A stretch of DNA of 64,000 nt from an uncultured Paracoccaceae bacterium. Its GTDB lineage: Bacteria; Pseudomonadota; Alphaproteobacteria; Rhodobacterales; Rhodobacteraceae. Location of the stretch: contig CALSNT010000001.1 of the NCBI GenBank assembly GCA_943787785.1, positions 1 to 64,000 on the forward strand. The letters are read 5' to 3'. The translations under genes and the position numbers were made by a program. The notes below the pieces were generated by a model, which was given only the letters and a program-made list of their open reading frames with translations, was not told the DNA's origin and made no database searches. Shown here one piece after another: positions 9,853 to 18,053 of the stretch; position 1 is the stretch's first letter, and each line of letters opens with the position of its first letter.

Positions 9853-10272
9853 TCATTGATCTGATGAAATTGGGCGCCGACCCATCAATTTGAGTGTAGC
9901 GTTTCGCCCGAATCGCAAGATCGGATACAGAAAGCGAGTCAGAGTCGGCGATCGGAAAATTAAGGCGTTGACCCGATTGAAAACGCCTGCAGGTGTTGTC
10001 ATCAACGCCATGCGGTGGACCACATCAGCACCATGCCAGATGCCAGTGCCGTCAATCATCGCCATCCCGTCATTGAGATCAAACCCGGCATCAATCACGC
10101 GCAGCACTTGCGGATCATCGCTCTCGCGGGCGTTGATTAGGCGTACAGGCCCCAGTGCGTCCCGTAGTCGCACCATTTTGACGTAGCGCGCACAGAACGG
10201 GCAATCACCATCGTAAACGATGACGCAATTGTCCATTGTTGGCGACATCTTCCTAACCTCGGGCATAGTCAA
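9853..10272 (-). CDS. DCC family thiol-disulfide oxidoreductase (DUF393)
   Basis: Small thioredoxin-like protein of the DCC/DUF393 (YuxK) family, 139 residues from the first start, or about ten fewer from an internal ATG. The signature YDGDCPFCARYVKM carries the DxxCPFC redox pair, and the helical C-terminus (LTRFLYPILRFGRNA) is typical. DCC proteins are often encoded next to, or fused with, HTTM membrane proteins, and here the gene converges on the HTTM pseudogene with a 7-bp overlap. Its partner is broken in this strain, so its present role is uncertain. Family assignment is firm; the function of the family is poorly known. Confidence 0.88.
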   Translation of the reverse strand: MTMPEVRKMSPTMDNCVIVYDGDCPFCARYVKMVRLRDALGPVRLINARESDDPQVLRVIDAGFDLNDGMAMIDGTGIWHGADVVHRMALMTTPAGVFNRVNALIFRSPTLTRFLYPILRFGRNATLKLMGRRPISSDQ

Positions 10273-10992
10273 AATCGGCCAAACTTCCGCGTCTGCAAGA
10301 CTTTAAGATGTTTGCTGGCGGATTGGCCAGATCCAAAGGGCGCTGAGCCTTCCTGACATGAAATCATGGCCATGTCATGTCGGATTACTCATTGCCTGCA
10401 CCAGGATGCCCTCCGGTCGCGGCCTCTACGGTAGGTTAATGCAGGCTCCTCATTTAATAAGCTTATCGGAAGTATGAAGTATGTTAGTGGTAAATAATCG
10501 GTTCTTTGAAAACACAATGCTCCATTCGCACTCGATGCAAATGACCGCTTTTCATCATGCGGGCTAGTGGCCTGAGACGTTCGCCGGGGACCGTGAAATC
10601 GCAGCAAACGGCAGATTTCTCTGGCGGGCTCAACAGGTGGACGCAACACTTTTGTCTCTGCGCAATGATGGCAGGCGGACGATTAGTGCGGGATTGCTGG
10701 CCATGCGGAGGTTCGAGGCCAATTTCCGCCACCCTGTTTCGTCAGTTCTTGTTGCGCAGTGGTATGTGCGACAACCGCGGTTTGGCAGAAATGAAATTTG
10801 ATAGCGGAGCCGTACCTATACGTTGTACTCAGTTCGCTTTCTTGGATAACTGTACCCTACCAGCTGTAAATTCAAAGGGCCCGATAGCGGTGGCAAATAA
10901 GGCAATTAGAGGCAGTTACTTGGCTCGGTGTGGCGAGAAACTTCCAGGCGTGTGCGTCGCAGTGGCAGGAGCCTGATAACATGTGTCGTCGT
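10273..10992. other. 720-bp stretch without a recognisable gene
   Basis: No convincing coding region. A plus-strand ORF (10557-10976, 139 codons) exists, but its product is Cys/Arg-rich, has no recognisable domain and no good ribosome site. The composition looks more AT-rich than the core genes (for example around 10440-10500). It may hold decayed mobile DNA and the promoter of the DCC gene. Confidence 0.4.
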
Positions 10993-11697
10993 TTAAGTTG
11001 AGGCGTTGCGTAGCTTTGCCCGAACATTCTTGGGCAATAGCTTGGTTGCGTTTGTTAGTGTAGGTCGCGGCAGTCGGTCGCTGTTTTGGCGGATGAATTG
11101 CACCAACGCGGCTTCGTCGCGTTTGCCCGCCTCGCGCACCCATGAGGCAATGGCCTTTTGGACGTAGTCGTCGGGGTCAGCGGCGAGTAGCGCGGCGATG
11201 CGGAATGTGTATACCGTTTCCCCGCGCTTGATGAAGGCGTGTGTAGCTACAAGGGCTGTGCGGCGTCGGTGGGGATCGGCGGAAGTGGCGAGCCGGTCAA
11301 GAACGGAGCGGTCATTGTCGACGAGGTATTCCCCAACCACATGTGGTGCGGCTCGGTCGACCAAATCCCAGTTGTTGATCCGATCATGGCGACGCACATA
11401 GAGATCATAGATCGCCTTTCGTTCTTCAGGTGGTAGCTTCTTGTCGCGCGCATTGAAATCGAGGATCGAAACTCCCGCCATACGCACCTCGTAATGAGGA
11501 TCATCGAGCAACGTTTCAACGTTGCGAAGATCAAGGTTAGTGAACCGTTTGGCGACGCCAAAGACTTGCCTCATCGGCACCCCTAAAAAGCGGGTTTCAG
11601 AATCAGCGCCTTTGAAAACCCGCGCGACGCGGGTCCTTTCGGCGGCGTCTGCGGCTTCCAAAAGGGCGCTAATAACGTCCGCTGCTGATGTCGCCAT
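10993..11697 (-). CDS. AlkD-family DNA alkylation repair protein
   Basis: HEAT-repeat DNA glycosylase of the AlkD family, 234 residues from the ATG at 11697 (a TTG at 11703 would add two). It would remove bulky or cationic alkylated bases by base excision. The key motif INNWDLVDRAAPHVVG places Trp110, Asp111 and Asp114 where AlkD has its DNA-contacting Trp and catalytic Asp. Downstream helices (RRTALVATHAFIKRG, YVQKAIASWVREAGKRD) match the family. Immediately upstream on the same strand lies what looks like the tail of a VOC/PhnB-type gene. Regulation is not visible. Confidence 0.88.
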   Translation of the reverse strand: MATSAADVISALLEAADAAERTRVARVFKGADSETRFLGVPMRQVFGVAKRFTNLDLRNVETLLDDPHYEVRMAGVSILDFNARDKKLPPEERKAIYDLYVRRHDRINNWDLVDRAAPHVVGEYLVDNDRSVLDRLATSADPHRRRTALVATHAFIKRGETVYTFRIAALLAADPDDYVQKAIASWVREAGKRDEAALVQFIRQNSDRLPRPTLTNATKLLPKNVRAKLRNAST

Positions 11698-11703
11698 TTC
11701 CAA

Positions 11704-11850
11704 TCAACCTGCGTTGTTTGCCGTTTCCAGTGCGGCAATGTCGAGCTCTTGCATTTGGGTCATAGCGCCGACCATCGTATGGACCCTTTCCGCCTCGTTT
11801 CTGGCCATCAACGGCCTTTCGTATGTCCGGCTGATCTCGTATATTTCTAC
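11704..11850 (-). pseudogene. Possible 3' remnant of a VOC/PhnB-like gene
   Basis: An open minus-strand frame ends at a TGA at 11704-11706, just before alkD. It reads ARNEAERVHTMVGAMTQMQ followed by ELDIAALETA. This resembles the conserved tail of PhnB/3-demethylubiquinone-like glyoxalase-fold proteins (arrangement xxRVMxAMxQMxKLDIAALExA). The rest of the gene is missing because gph begins at 11852 on the other strand. The match rests on memory of the family consensus, so it is tentative. Confidence 0.4.
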
Positions 11851-11851
11851 G

Positions 11852-12505
11852 ATGAAAGACTATACAACGATCATATTCGATCTGGATGGCACGCTGGTCC
11901 ACAGCGCGCCGGATCTGCAATTCGCTGTAAATGCAGCCCTCGCTGAAAATGGGCGGCGGCCACTGGACCTGGACGTCGTTACGTCATTCATCGGAGACGG
12001 GGTCGAAAAGCTGGTAGAACGAAGCCTGTCAGCAACAGGTGGCGTAACGGACGAATTGCTTTCGCGAGCATTAGTTCGGTTTCATCAGGTCTACGAAGGG
12101 AATCTGACCAGTCTAACACGACCGTATCCTGGGGTTGTGGATTGCCTGAACCGCCTCAGGTCACAGGGAGTCACGATGGGCATTTGTACCAACAAACCTA
12201 CAGGCCCGGCGCGTGCCATTTGCGATCAATTGGCGATTTCGCAGTATTTTGACGCAATTATGGGTTCGGAACCCGGCACTTTCAAAAAGCCAGATCCAAC
12301 CCCGTTGCTTGCATGCGTATCAGTCCTGGGCGGTCACCTCGGCACAGCGATTTTTGTCGGTGACAGTGACGTTGACGTGCAGACTGCACGCAGTGCTGGT
12401 ATCGCCCTGCGCTTTTTTTCGGGCGGTTATCATAAAGTTATGCCAACCGACGTCCTTGCGGAGCATTGTTTTGACGACTGGACCACGGTGGCTATGGCGG
12501 ACTGA
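11852..12505 (+). CDS. gph: HAD phosphatase, phosphoglycolate phosphatase-like
   Basis: HAD-superfamily IA phosphatase, 217 residues, closest in layout to phosphoglycolate phosphatase Gph. It has nucleophile motif FDLDGTLVHS (Asp10, Asp12), motif II ICTNKPTG, motif III lysine in GTFKKPDPTP, and motif IV GDSDVDVQTA. I use the ATG at 11852; a longer in-frame ORF from 11522 runs antisense to alkD and is not credible upstream. It lies 73 bp before phnD on the same strand and is probably part of the P-uptake operon, which raises the possibility that it dephosphorylates an imported phosphate ester instead of 2-phosphoglycolate. No clear Pho box was seen upstream. Confidence 0.82.
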   Translation: MKDYTTIIFDLDGTLVHSAPDLQFAVNAALAENGRRPLDLDVVTSFIGDGVEKLVERSLSATGGVTDELLSRALVRFHQVYEGNLTSLTRPYPGVVDCLNRLRSQGVTMGICTNKPTGPARAICDQLAISQYFDAIMGSEPGTFKKPDPTPLLACVSVLGGHLGTAIFVGDSDVDVQTARSAGIALRFFSGGYHKVMPTDVLAEHCFDDWTTVAMAD

Positions 12506-12578
12506 GTTGCGGTATCCTCACAATTGCCATTGCGATTCCCTCCGTTGTCGGTAGCCTGAACCGATGGAGGTATTTTCG

Positions 12579-13553
12579 ATGAAACTCACAACTCAACTAT
12601 TGACGGGCGCCGTGTTTGCGTTCGGCATGGCGATCTCGGGGGCTGCCAGTGCACAAGATTGCGAGCGCGGGACGCTGGACGACCGGTTCTGCGACGTTGA
12701 CGGCGACCTGATCGCGGATATTCCGACCGATCCCGCTGACCTAGTTGATCCTGATACTCTGATCTTCACCTACACGCCCGTCGAAGACCCGTCGGTCTAC
12801 GTGTCCGTCTGGGGAGAGTTCATGGACCACATGGCCGCAGTGACCGGCAAGAAGGTCGAACAGTTCCTGGTGCAATCCAACGCGGCTCAGATCGAAGCCA
12901 TGCGCTCGGGCCGCCTGCATGTCGCCGGGTTCAACACCGGATCAAACCCTTTGGCGGTCAACTGCGCCGGGTTCCGGCCATTCACAATCATGGCCTCGCT
13001 TGATGGCCATTTCGGGTACGAGATGGAAATCCTGACCTATCCCGGTTCGGGAATCGAGAAGGTCGAAGACATAAAGGGGGGCCAGCTGGCCTTCACATCG
13101 CCAACTTCAAATTCAGGCTTCAAAGCGCCAAGCGCGATCCTGAAAGGTGAATACGACCTGTTGCCAGAGCGTGATTTTGAGCCGGTATTCTCGGGCAAGC
13201 ACGACAACTCGATCATGGGCGTTGCGAACCAGGACTATATGGCGGCGTCGATTGCAAACTCGGTCCTGTCGCGGATGATTGCACGAGGCGAGTTGGAAGA
13301 GGATGATGTGGTATCAATCTATAAATCGCAGACCTTCCCGACCACCGGCTTCGGTGTGGCCCACAACCTGACGCCTGAACTTCAGGCAAAAATCCAGGAG
13401 GCGTTCTTCACCTTTGAATGGGACGGGACCGCGCTGCAGGCTGAGTTCGAGAAGTCTAACGAAGGCCAGTTCCTGCCGATGAACTACAAAGAGTTCTGGG
13501 ATGTGATCCGGAAGATCGACGCTGCGAACGGTGTGGAATACTCCTGTAGCTGA
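12579..13553 (+). CDS. phnD: PhnD-type phosphonate/phosphorus-ester binding protein
   Basis: Periplasmic substrate-binding protein of the PhnD family, 324 residues, feeding the PhnCEE importer. It has a signal peptide (residues 1-24, ending GAASAQ), then a mature N-terminus with two cysteines (DCERG and RFCDVDG). The phosphonate-binding fold has FTSPTSNSGFKAPSAIL at about residues 175-191. The ATG at 12579 is preceded by GGAGG at 12566-12570; an upstream ATG at 12564 overlaps that ribosome site and is rejected. A hairpin with a T-rich tract follows the gene. The ligand cannot be read from sequence: phosphonates, phosphite or organophosphates are all possible for this family. Confidence 0.9.
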   Translation: MKLTTQLLTGAVFAFGMAISGAASAQDCERGTLDDRFCDVDGDLIADIPTDPADLVDPDTLIFTYTPVEDPSVYVSVWGEFMDHMAAVTGKKVEQFLVQSNAAQIEAMRSGRLHVAGFNTGSNPLAVNCAGFRPFTIMASLDGHFGYEMEILTYPGSGIEKVEDIKGGQLAFTSPTSNSGFKAPSAILKGEYDLLPERDFEPVFSGKHDNSIMGVANQDYMAASIANSVLSRMIARGELEEDDVVSIYKSQTFPTTGFGVAHNLTPELQAKIQEAFFTFEWDGTALQAEFEKSNEGQFLPMNYKEFWDVIRKIDAANGVEYSCS

Positions 13554-13576
13554 CGCCCGAATACGTCAATGAAAAC

Positions 13577-13613
13577 AGTGGTGTGCTCAAGTTTGGGCGC
13601 ACCGCTTCTTTTT
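13577..13613 (+). terminator. Hairpin with T-tract between phnD and phnC
   Basis: Ten-base-pair stem AGTGGTGTGC (13577-13586) / GCGCACCGCT (13597-13606) with two G-U pairs and a 10-nt loop, followed by a T-rich run to 13613. It probably attenuates transcription so that the binding protein is made in excess over PhnC and PhnE. Confidence 0.6.
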
Positions 13614-13628
13614 CCCTGAGGGCATTGC

Positions 13629-14417
13629 ATGCTGCGTCTCGAAAAGCTGACTAAGGTCTACAAGACCGGCGATAAGGCCCTGAACGCTGTCGATCTTGAA
13701 GTTCCGCAGGGCCAGGTTCTGGCACTGATCGGACCATCCGGGGCGGGCAAGTCGACACTGATCCGATGCATCAACCGGCTGGTCGAACCAACGTCAGGAT
13801 CGGTGCTTTTGGACGGATCCGAACTAACCCGGCTTGGCGCTGGCGGTCTGCGCAAAGAGCGCCGCCGAATGGGGATGATATTTCAGGAATATGCTCTGGT
13901 CGAGCGTCTGACTGTCATGGAAAATGTGCTGTCCGGGCGGCTGGGATATGTCGGATTCTGGCGCAGCCTGTTCCGTAAATTTCCACAGTCTGACGTGGAC
14001 GAGGCTTTTCGCCTGCTGGATCGGGTCGGCCTTTTGAAGATGGCAGATAAACGCGCCGATGAATTGTCTGGCGGGCAGCGTCAGCGCGTCGGCATTTGCC
14101 GCGCCTTGATCCAAAACCCTGCGCTTCTACTGGTGGATGAACCGACCGCCTCGCTTGACCCGAAAACGTCGCGCCAGATTATGCGTCTGATCACCGAGCT
14201 TTGCGCCGAACGCAAACTGGCAGCAATTGTAAACATTCACGATGTGGCGCTGGCGCAAATGTTCGTCAGCCGTGTGGTTGGCTTGGAAAAGGGCGTCGTC
14301 GTTTTTGATGGAGCACCCGACGACCTGACGCCAGAGGTTCTTACACGGATTTACGGCGAGGAAGACTGGGCTGAAACCGTGCAGCCTGTGGATGAAGACG
14401 AGGAAGCCGCAGGATGA
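13629..14417 (+). CDS. phnC: PhnC, phosphonate-type ABC transporter ATPase
   Basis: ATP-binding subunit of the PhnCDE importer, 262 residues. Walker A is GPSGAGKST (residues 35-43), Q-loop in MIFQEY, signature [11 protein letters not shown] (146-156), Walker B LLLVDEP (166-172), and H-loop NIHDVAL. The start ATG follows TGAGGG at 13617-13622. The stop overlaps the next gene (phnE) by 4 bp (ATGA), so translation is coupled. The length is normal for PhnC. Confidence 0.94.
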   Translation: MLRLEKLTKVYKTGDKALNAVDLEVPQGQVLALIGPSGAGKSTLIRCINRLVEPTSGSVLLDGSELTRLGAGGLRKERRRMGMIFQEYALVERLTVMENVLSGRLGYVGFWRSLFRKFPQSDVDEAFRLLDRVGLLKMADKRADELSGGQRQRVGICRALIQNPALLLVDEPTASLDPKTSRQIMRLITELCAERKLAAIVNIHDVALAQMFVSRVVGLEKGVVVFDGAPDDLTPEVLTRIYGEEDWAETVQPVDEDEEAAG

Positions 14418-15226
14418 GCGTGGCCCTTGACGCTCGCCTCGGGCAACCTTGGAAAAAGCCGCCATTTGTAAAGTCACCGGCACTCAGGTGGACCCTGATC
14501 ATCGGCTCGATCCTCTACCTGATTCTGGCGCTGAACTCGATCGAGGTGAACTGGGCACGGGTCTATCGCGGGCTGGATCGCGGCTGGCAATTCTTCGTGG
14601 CTTTTACCAACCCGGACTTCACCTCGCGGGCCAACGACATTCGCCTGGGCCTAACCGAAAGTGCTGTGATGACTCTGGCATCAACCGTTGTGGGTATCGG
14701 CGTCTCGATCCCCATCGGGCTGGGGGCCGCGCGCAACATCTCGGTCTTACCTGTGTATTTGACCTGCCGTGCGATCATCGCCGTGTCTCGCGCGTTGAAC
14801 GAGATTGTCGTGGCCATCCTGCTGGTCGCAATCTTTGGCTTCGGGCCAATGGCCGGGTTCCTGACCCTCAGCTTTGCAACCATCGGGTTCTTGTCAAAAC
14901 TGTTGGCCGAAGAGATCGAGGATATGGACAAGGTCCAGGCGGAAGCCGTGCGCGCCACGGGTGGTACCTGGTTGCAGCGCTATGTCTTTGGCATTCACCC
15001 GCAAGTCGTGCCACGCCTAATCGGGTTGTCGATGTACCGTCTGGACATCAACTTTCGCGAAAGCGCGGTGTTGGGGATTGTTGGTGCGGGCGGCATCGGC
15101 GCGACCCTGAACACGGCTTTCGACCGCTATGAATTCGACACCGCCGCCGCGATCCTGCTGGTGATAATCGGCGCGGTTATGGTGCTGGAATACCTGTCCG
15201 GTATTATCAGGGCGAAGGTGCAGTAA
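14414..15226 (+). CDS. phnE: PhnE, phosphonate-type ABC permease (first copy)
   Basis: Inner-membrane permease of the PhnCDE importer, 270 residues with about six membrane helices. The EAA loop, contacting PhnC, reads [20 protein letters not shown] (about 176-195). It overlaps phnC by 4 bp and the second permease by 1 bp. Paired PhnE1/PhnE2 permeases are common in this family and are taken to form a heterodimeric channel. Confidence 0.93.
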   Translation: MSVALDARLGQPWKKPPFVKSPALRWTLIIGSILYLILALNSIEVNWARVYRGLDRGWQFFVAFTNPDFTSRANDIRLGLTESAVMTLASTVVGIGVSIPIGLGAARNISVLPVYLTCRAIIAVSRALNEIVVAILLVAIFGFGPMAGFLTLSFATIGFLSKLLAEEIEDMDKVQAEAVRATGGTWLQRYVFGIHPQVVPRLIGLSMYRLDINFRESAVLGIVGAGGIGATLNTAFDRYEFDTAAAILLVIIGAVMVLEYLSGIIRAKVQ

Positions 15227-16041
15227 TGGCGGTTTCAACCAAAAACGGCCAGAAAGTCTGGCAACGCCGCGACCGCAATTCCCAGCTGAAAATCTGGGCG
15301 ATGTGGCTGATCGGAACAGCCATTTTCATGTGGAGTTGGACTCAGATATCCGCCGCCACGACCTGGAGTTTCTTCTGGGACGCACCGCGCATTGCCGCCG
15401 ACATAGGTGGCCGCGCCGTGCCGCCCCGCTGGGCTTATATCGAGAAACTGTGGGAACCGCTTTGGGACACCCTTAACATCGCCACGCTGGGCACGATACT
15501 GGCGCTGATAATGGCCGTGCCGGTGGCCTTTCTGGCGGCGCGCAACACCACGCCATCGGCTCTGTTCGTCCGTCCCATCGCGTTGTTCATCATCGTGTCT
15601 ACCCGCTCGATCAACTCTCTGATCTGGGCGCTGTTGCTGGTCAAAATCCTCGGGCCGGGCATTTTCGCGGGCCTAGTCGCCATCGCCATCCGTTCCATCG
15701 GCTTCTGCGCCAAACTGCTGTACGAGGCAATCGAGGAGATCGACGAAAAGCAGGTCGAGGCGGTGCGCGCAACCGGCGCACGCCCCTGGCAGGTGATGGT
15801 CTATGGCATCGTGCCGCAGATCATGCCGGCATTCGCTGGCATCGCCGTGTTCCGGTGGGACATCAATCTGCGCGAATCCACCGTGCTTGGTCTGGTCGGC
15901 GCGGGCGGCATTGGGCTGCAATTGCAGGGGTCGCTCAACACGCTGGCATGGCCGCAGGTCTCGCTGATCCTGATCGTCATCCTGGTCGCAGTTCTGGTGT
16001 CAGAGTGGGTCTCGGCCAAGGTCCGGGGCGCGATCATTTGA
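15226..16041 (+). CDS. phnE: PhnE, phosphonate-type ABC permease (second copy)
   Basis: Second PhnE permease, 271 residues, homologous to the preceding one. Hydrophobic segments and the EAA loop VEAVRATGARPWQVMVYG (about 177-194) are preserved. The start overlaps the stop of the first permease as TAATGG. The stop TGA overlaps a TTG start of the HAD gene, so the transporter and the HAD protein are translationally linked. Likely pairs with the first PhnE in the membrane. Confidence 0.93.
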   Translation: MAVSTKNGQKVWQRRDRNSQLKIWAMWLIGTAIFMWSWTQISAATTWSFFWDAPRIAADIGGRAVPPRWAYIEKLWEPLWDTLNIATLGTILALIMAVPVAFLAARNTTPSALFVRPIALFIIVSTRSINSLIWALLLVKILGPGIFAGLVAIAIRSIGFCAKLLYEAIEEIDEKQVEAVRATGARPWQVMVYGIVPQIMPAFAGIAVFRWDINLRESTVLGLVGAGGIGLQLQGSLNTLAWPQVSLILIVILVAVLVSEWVSAKVRGAII

Positions 16042-16931
16042 ACACCCAACAGGCGTTTGCGGCTTATGAGGCTGTGCGCCACCGCCTGCCTCCGGTTCAG
16101 CGATCCGGACAGCGTATAAAGGCAGAAAACCTCGACGAGATTGCTCAGCATTTCGATGCGTTTTTTCTTGATGCTTTTGGCGTTCTGAACATCGGAGAAA
16201 CGGCGATACCGGGCTCACCGGAGCGGGTCTTAGGACTGCAAGAACAGGGAAAACGCGTGCTGGTTGTCTCAAACGCCGCCAGTCTAAACCGGTCTGATCT
16301 GTGCAAAAAATACGCGCGTCTGGGATATGATTTCGCCCCTGAGGATGTTGTCACAAGCCGTGAGGCGACCCTAAATGCGTTGCGAAACGAACCTGATCAC
16401 TTGTGGGGCCTGATGTTGCCGGACACTTGCGATCACCACGACATCGATTACCTCCGAACCGTTTTCATGGAAGACAATCAAGCGACCTACGACAAGGTCG
16501 ACGGCTTCCTCCTGCTTGGGAGCGCTGCGTGGACAGAGGCGCGACAGGTGCTACTTGAGGCGTCATTAAAAAGCCGGCCGCGCCCGGTCCTTGTCGGAAA
16601 CCCCGACATTGTCGCCCCTCGCGAAAATGGGTTTTCGCAAGAACCGGGGTACTTTGCGCACAGACTTGCAGATCGAACCGGCATAGCTCCGCGCTTTTTT
16701 GGCAAACCCTTCGCCAACGTCTACGATCTTGCCTGCGCCCGAGTTCCCGAAATTGACGCGAACCGAATACTGATGGTCGGCGATAGCCTTCATACGGACA
16801 TCCTTGGCGGCCAGACTGCGGGCATTGCGACCGCGCTTGTGTCCGGGTGGGGCTTCTTCACCGGCACGAATGTAGATCAGCTAAGTCTGACATCCGGAAT
16901 TTTACCAGACTATGTCCTCAGTCGCCCATGA
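16038..16931 (+). CDS. HAD-IIA family protein with atypical nucleophile motif
   Basis: HAD-superfamily class IIA (NagD-like) protein, 297 residues. A TTG start at 16038 overlaps the stop of phnE (TTGA). The nucleophile motif is FFLDAFGVLN (Asp45). The usual second Asp of DxD is Phe, as in a HAD-IIA subgroup with DxWGVL-type motifs. Other marks are VVSNAAS (motif II), GNPDIVAPR, GKPFANVY with the motif-III lysine, and GDSLHTDILGGQ (motif IV). Tight coupling to a phn transporter implies it acts on the imported compound. Without the acid/base Asp, ordinary phosphomonoester hydrolysis is doubtful. Phosphonatase-type HADs also lack that Asp, so C-P chemistry cannot be excluded. Substrate unknown. 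Confidence 0.8.
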   Translation: MNTQQAFAAYEAVRHRLPPVQRSGQRIKAENLDEIAQHFDAFFLDAFGVLNIGETAIPGSPERVLGLQEQGKRVLVVSNAASLNRSDLCKKYARLGYDFAPEDVVTSREATLNALRNEPDHLWGLMLPDTCDHHDIDYLRTVFMEDNQATYDKVDGFLLLGSAAWTEARQVLLEASLKSRPRPVLVGNPDIVAPRENGFSQEPGYFAHRLADRTGIAPRFFGKPFANVYDLACARVPEIDANRILMVGDSLHTDILGGQTAGIATALVSGWGFFTGTNVDQLSLTSGILPDYVLSRP

Positions 16932-17206
16932 GTTGCCGAGTCCGGCTTGATTTTATCGGCGAACATTCCAACCGATCGCCAAATCATATGCAATCCATCT
17001 GAATGTGGCGGTAGTAGATTTCGGGGTTCCCAAACTATCGCTTTCCTTTTCGGACAGGGTCCGGAGAATGTTGATGTTTGAGCGTATGCGGCTGATGGCG
17101 GATTTGCTCCGCGACCTGAACCCTGTTGTTTAAGACATCGTTCCGCTGTTCCTGAATGGTGAGCGTCCGACGAACCCCACCTAACGCGGCCTGAGGGAGT
17201 AATTTA
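16932..17206. other. Short gene-poor stretch before the IS66 remnant
   Basis: About 275 bp with no credible gene. A 22-codon frame beginning ATGTTGATG at 17068 and ending at TAA reads like the tail of a lost gene, but I cannot name it. The left end of the IS66 element should lie near 17160-17206; I could not identify its terminal repeat with confidence because the right end has been lost. Confidence 0.35.
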
Positions 17207-17231
17207 GGTGTCCACCATCGTAGTGGACACC
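17207..17231 (+). repeat. Perfect 9-bp inverted repeat at the start of IS66 tnpA
   Basis: GGTGTCCAC (17207-17215) and GTGGACACC (17223-17231) are separated by 7 nt, directly before the ATG at 17232. It would form a hairpin in the tnpA leader. It argues that tnpA starts at 17232 or later and may limit transposase translation or impinging transcription. Confidence 0.6.
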
Positions 17232-17639
17232 ATGAGGCACTCTATGGGCAGGCGGAAGAAGCGAACTTGGTCGGATGGGGAGAAGCGCGAGATCTGCCAG
17301 CAGACGACGATGCCGGGTGTGTCGGTTGCGCAGGTTGGTCGGCGCTATGCGGTGAATGCCAATCTGATCTTCAAGTGGCTGAAGGACCCTCGGTTTGTGC
17401 CTGGGATCATTGAAGCTGAAGAGACGACTTTCCTGCCAGTCGAGATTTGTGTGGATGTCGTTGCGCCTGATCCGCCGCCATTGTCGGTGCCAATGACGCC
17501 GCGACTTGAACGGAACTTTGGCCCGGCATCCAACAAAGGTCGTATCGAGATTGAGCTAGCAGGTGGTCATCGGATCAGCGTCGAGGGTGGGTTTGATCCT
17601 GAGGCTCTGGGGCGATTGCTGAAGGGGCTGATGGCATGA
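17232..17639 (+). CDS. tnpA: IS66 family accessory protein TnpA
   Basis: IS66-type TnpA, a small helix-turn-helix accessory protein of about 135 residues from the ATG at 17232 (next ATG at 17244). The DNA-binding part includes [17 protein letters not shown] and [19 protein letters not shown], a typical Tra5/IS66 OrfA pattern. It overlaps tnpB by 4 bp (ATGA). The element is truncated, so the protein is probably a relic, although its own frame is intact. Confidence 0.85.
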   Translation: MRHSMGRRKKRTWSDGEKREICQQTTMPGVSVAQVGRRYAVNANLIFKWLKDPRFVPGIIEAEETTFLPVEICVDVVAPDPPPLSVPMTPRLERNFGPASNKGRIEIELAGGHRISVEGGFDPEALGRLLKGLMA

Positions 17640-17983
17640 TCCCGGTTCCCAGCAACACGCGGGTCTGGTTGGCGGCTGGAGTGACGGACATGCGACGGGG
17701 GTTTAATACGCTGGCAGCGCAGGCTGAGAAGACCCTGGCGCTCGATCCGTATTCCGGCCACCTGTTTGTGTTCCGTGGCAGGCGCGGTGATCTGCTGAAG
17801 ATCATCTGGTGGGATAGCCAGGGTGCCTGCCTGTTCAGCAAACGGCTGGAGAAGGGCCGGTTTGTCTGGCCTGCTGCCAAGGACGGCAAGATCAACGTAT
17901 CTGGCGCGCAATTGGCGATGTTGCTGGAAGGGATCGACTGGCGGATGCCGAAGAAGACCTGGCGTCCGTTAAGCGTCGGATAG
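17636..17983 (+). CDS. tnpB: IS66 family accessory protein TnpB
   Basis: IS66 Orf2/TnpB, 115 residues, full length for the family. Hallmarks are [18 protein letters not shown] (about residues 9-26), [18 protein letters not shown] and the tail [12 protein letters not shown] near residues 104-113. It overlaps tnpA by 4 bp. Biochemical role poorly known; needed for IS66 transposition in studied elements. Confidence 0.93.
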   Translation: MIPVPSNTRVWLAAGVTDMRRGFNTLAAQAEKTLALDPYSGHLFVFRGRRGDLLKIIWWDSQGACLFSKRLEKGRFVWPAAKDGKINVSGAQLAMLLEGIDWRMPKKTWRPLSVG

Positions 17984-18053
17984 GGCAATAAACCTGAGAC
18001 AATTGGTACTTTGTGGATTCTCTGGGATGCGCTGATCTGTTATAGGATCAGCC

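Larger units (their letters stand above)
7113..9859 (+). pseudogene. HTTM-domain membrane protein, split by an IS3-family insertion
   Basis: One gene cut in two: 7113-8122 and 9385-9859. Removing the insertion (8123-9381) and one copy of the CCC duplication gives an uninterrupted frame of 494 codons plus stop. The product is a multi-pass membrane protein of the HTTM family, related to vitamin K-dependent gamma-carboxylase. Family marks are GIYHKINVDFLDPTAS and FHIVIGLTGYSFYKD in the first part, and the typical SPYFGLKTEASIAMYSNL plus RTNHLIHG in the second. As it stands, the 5' part would make a 347-residue protein whose last 11 residues come from the IS end. It meets the DCC-family gene tail to tail with a 7-bp overlap, a frequent HTTM neighbour. 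Substrate unknown. Confidence 0.88.

Noticed and set aside
10557-10976. Plus-strand ORF of 139 codons in the 10.3-11 kb gap
   Set aside because: No domain, no ribosome site, odd Cys/Arg-rich composition; too weak to call a gene.
11700-12578. Pho box upstream of gph or phnD
   Set aside because: GGTCATAGCGCCGACCAT near 11757 has two weak half-sites with wrong spacing; not convincing. The region before ugpB likewise lacks a clear box.
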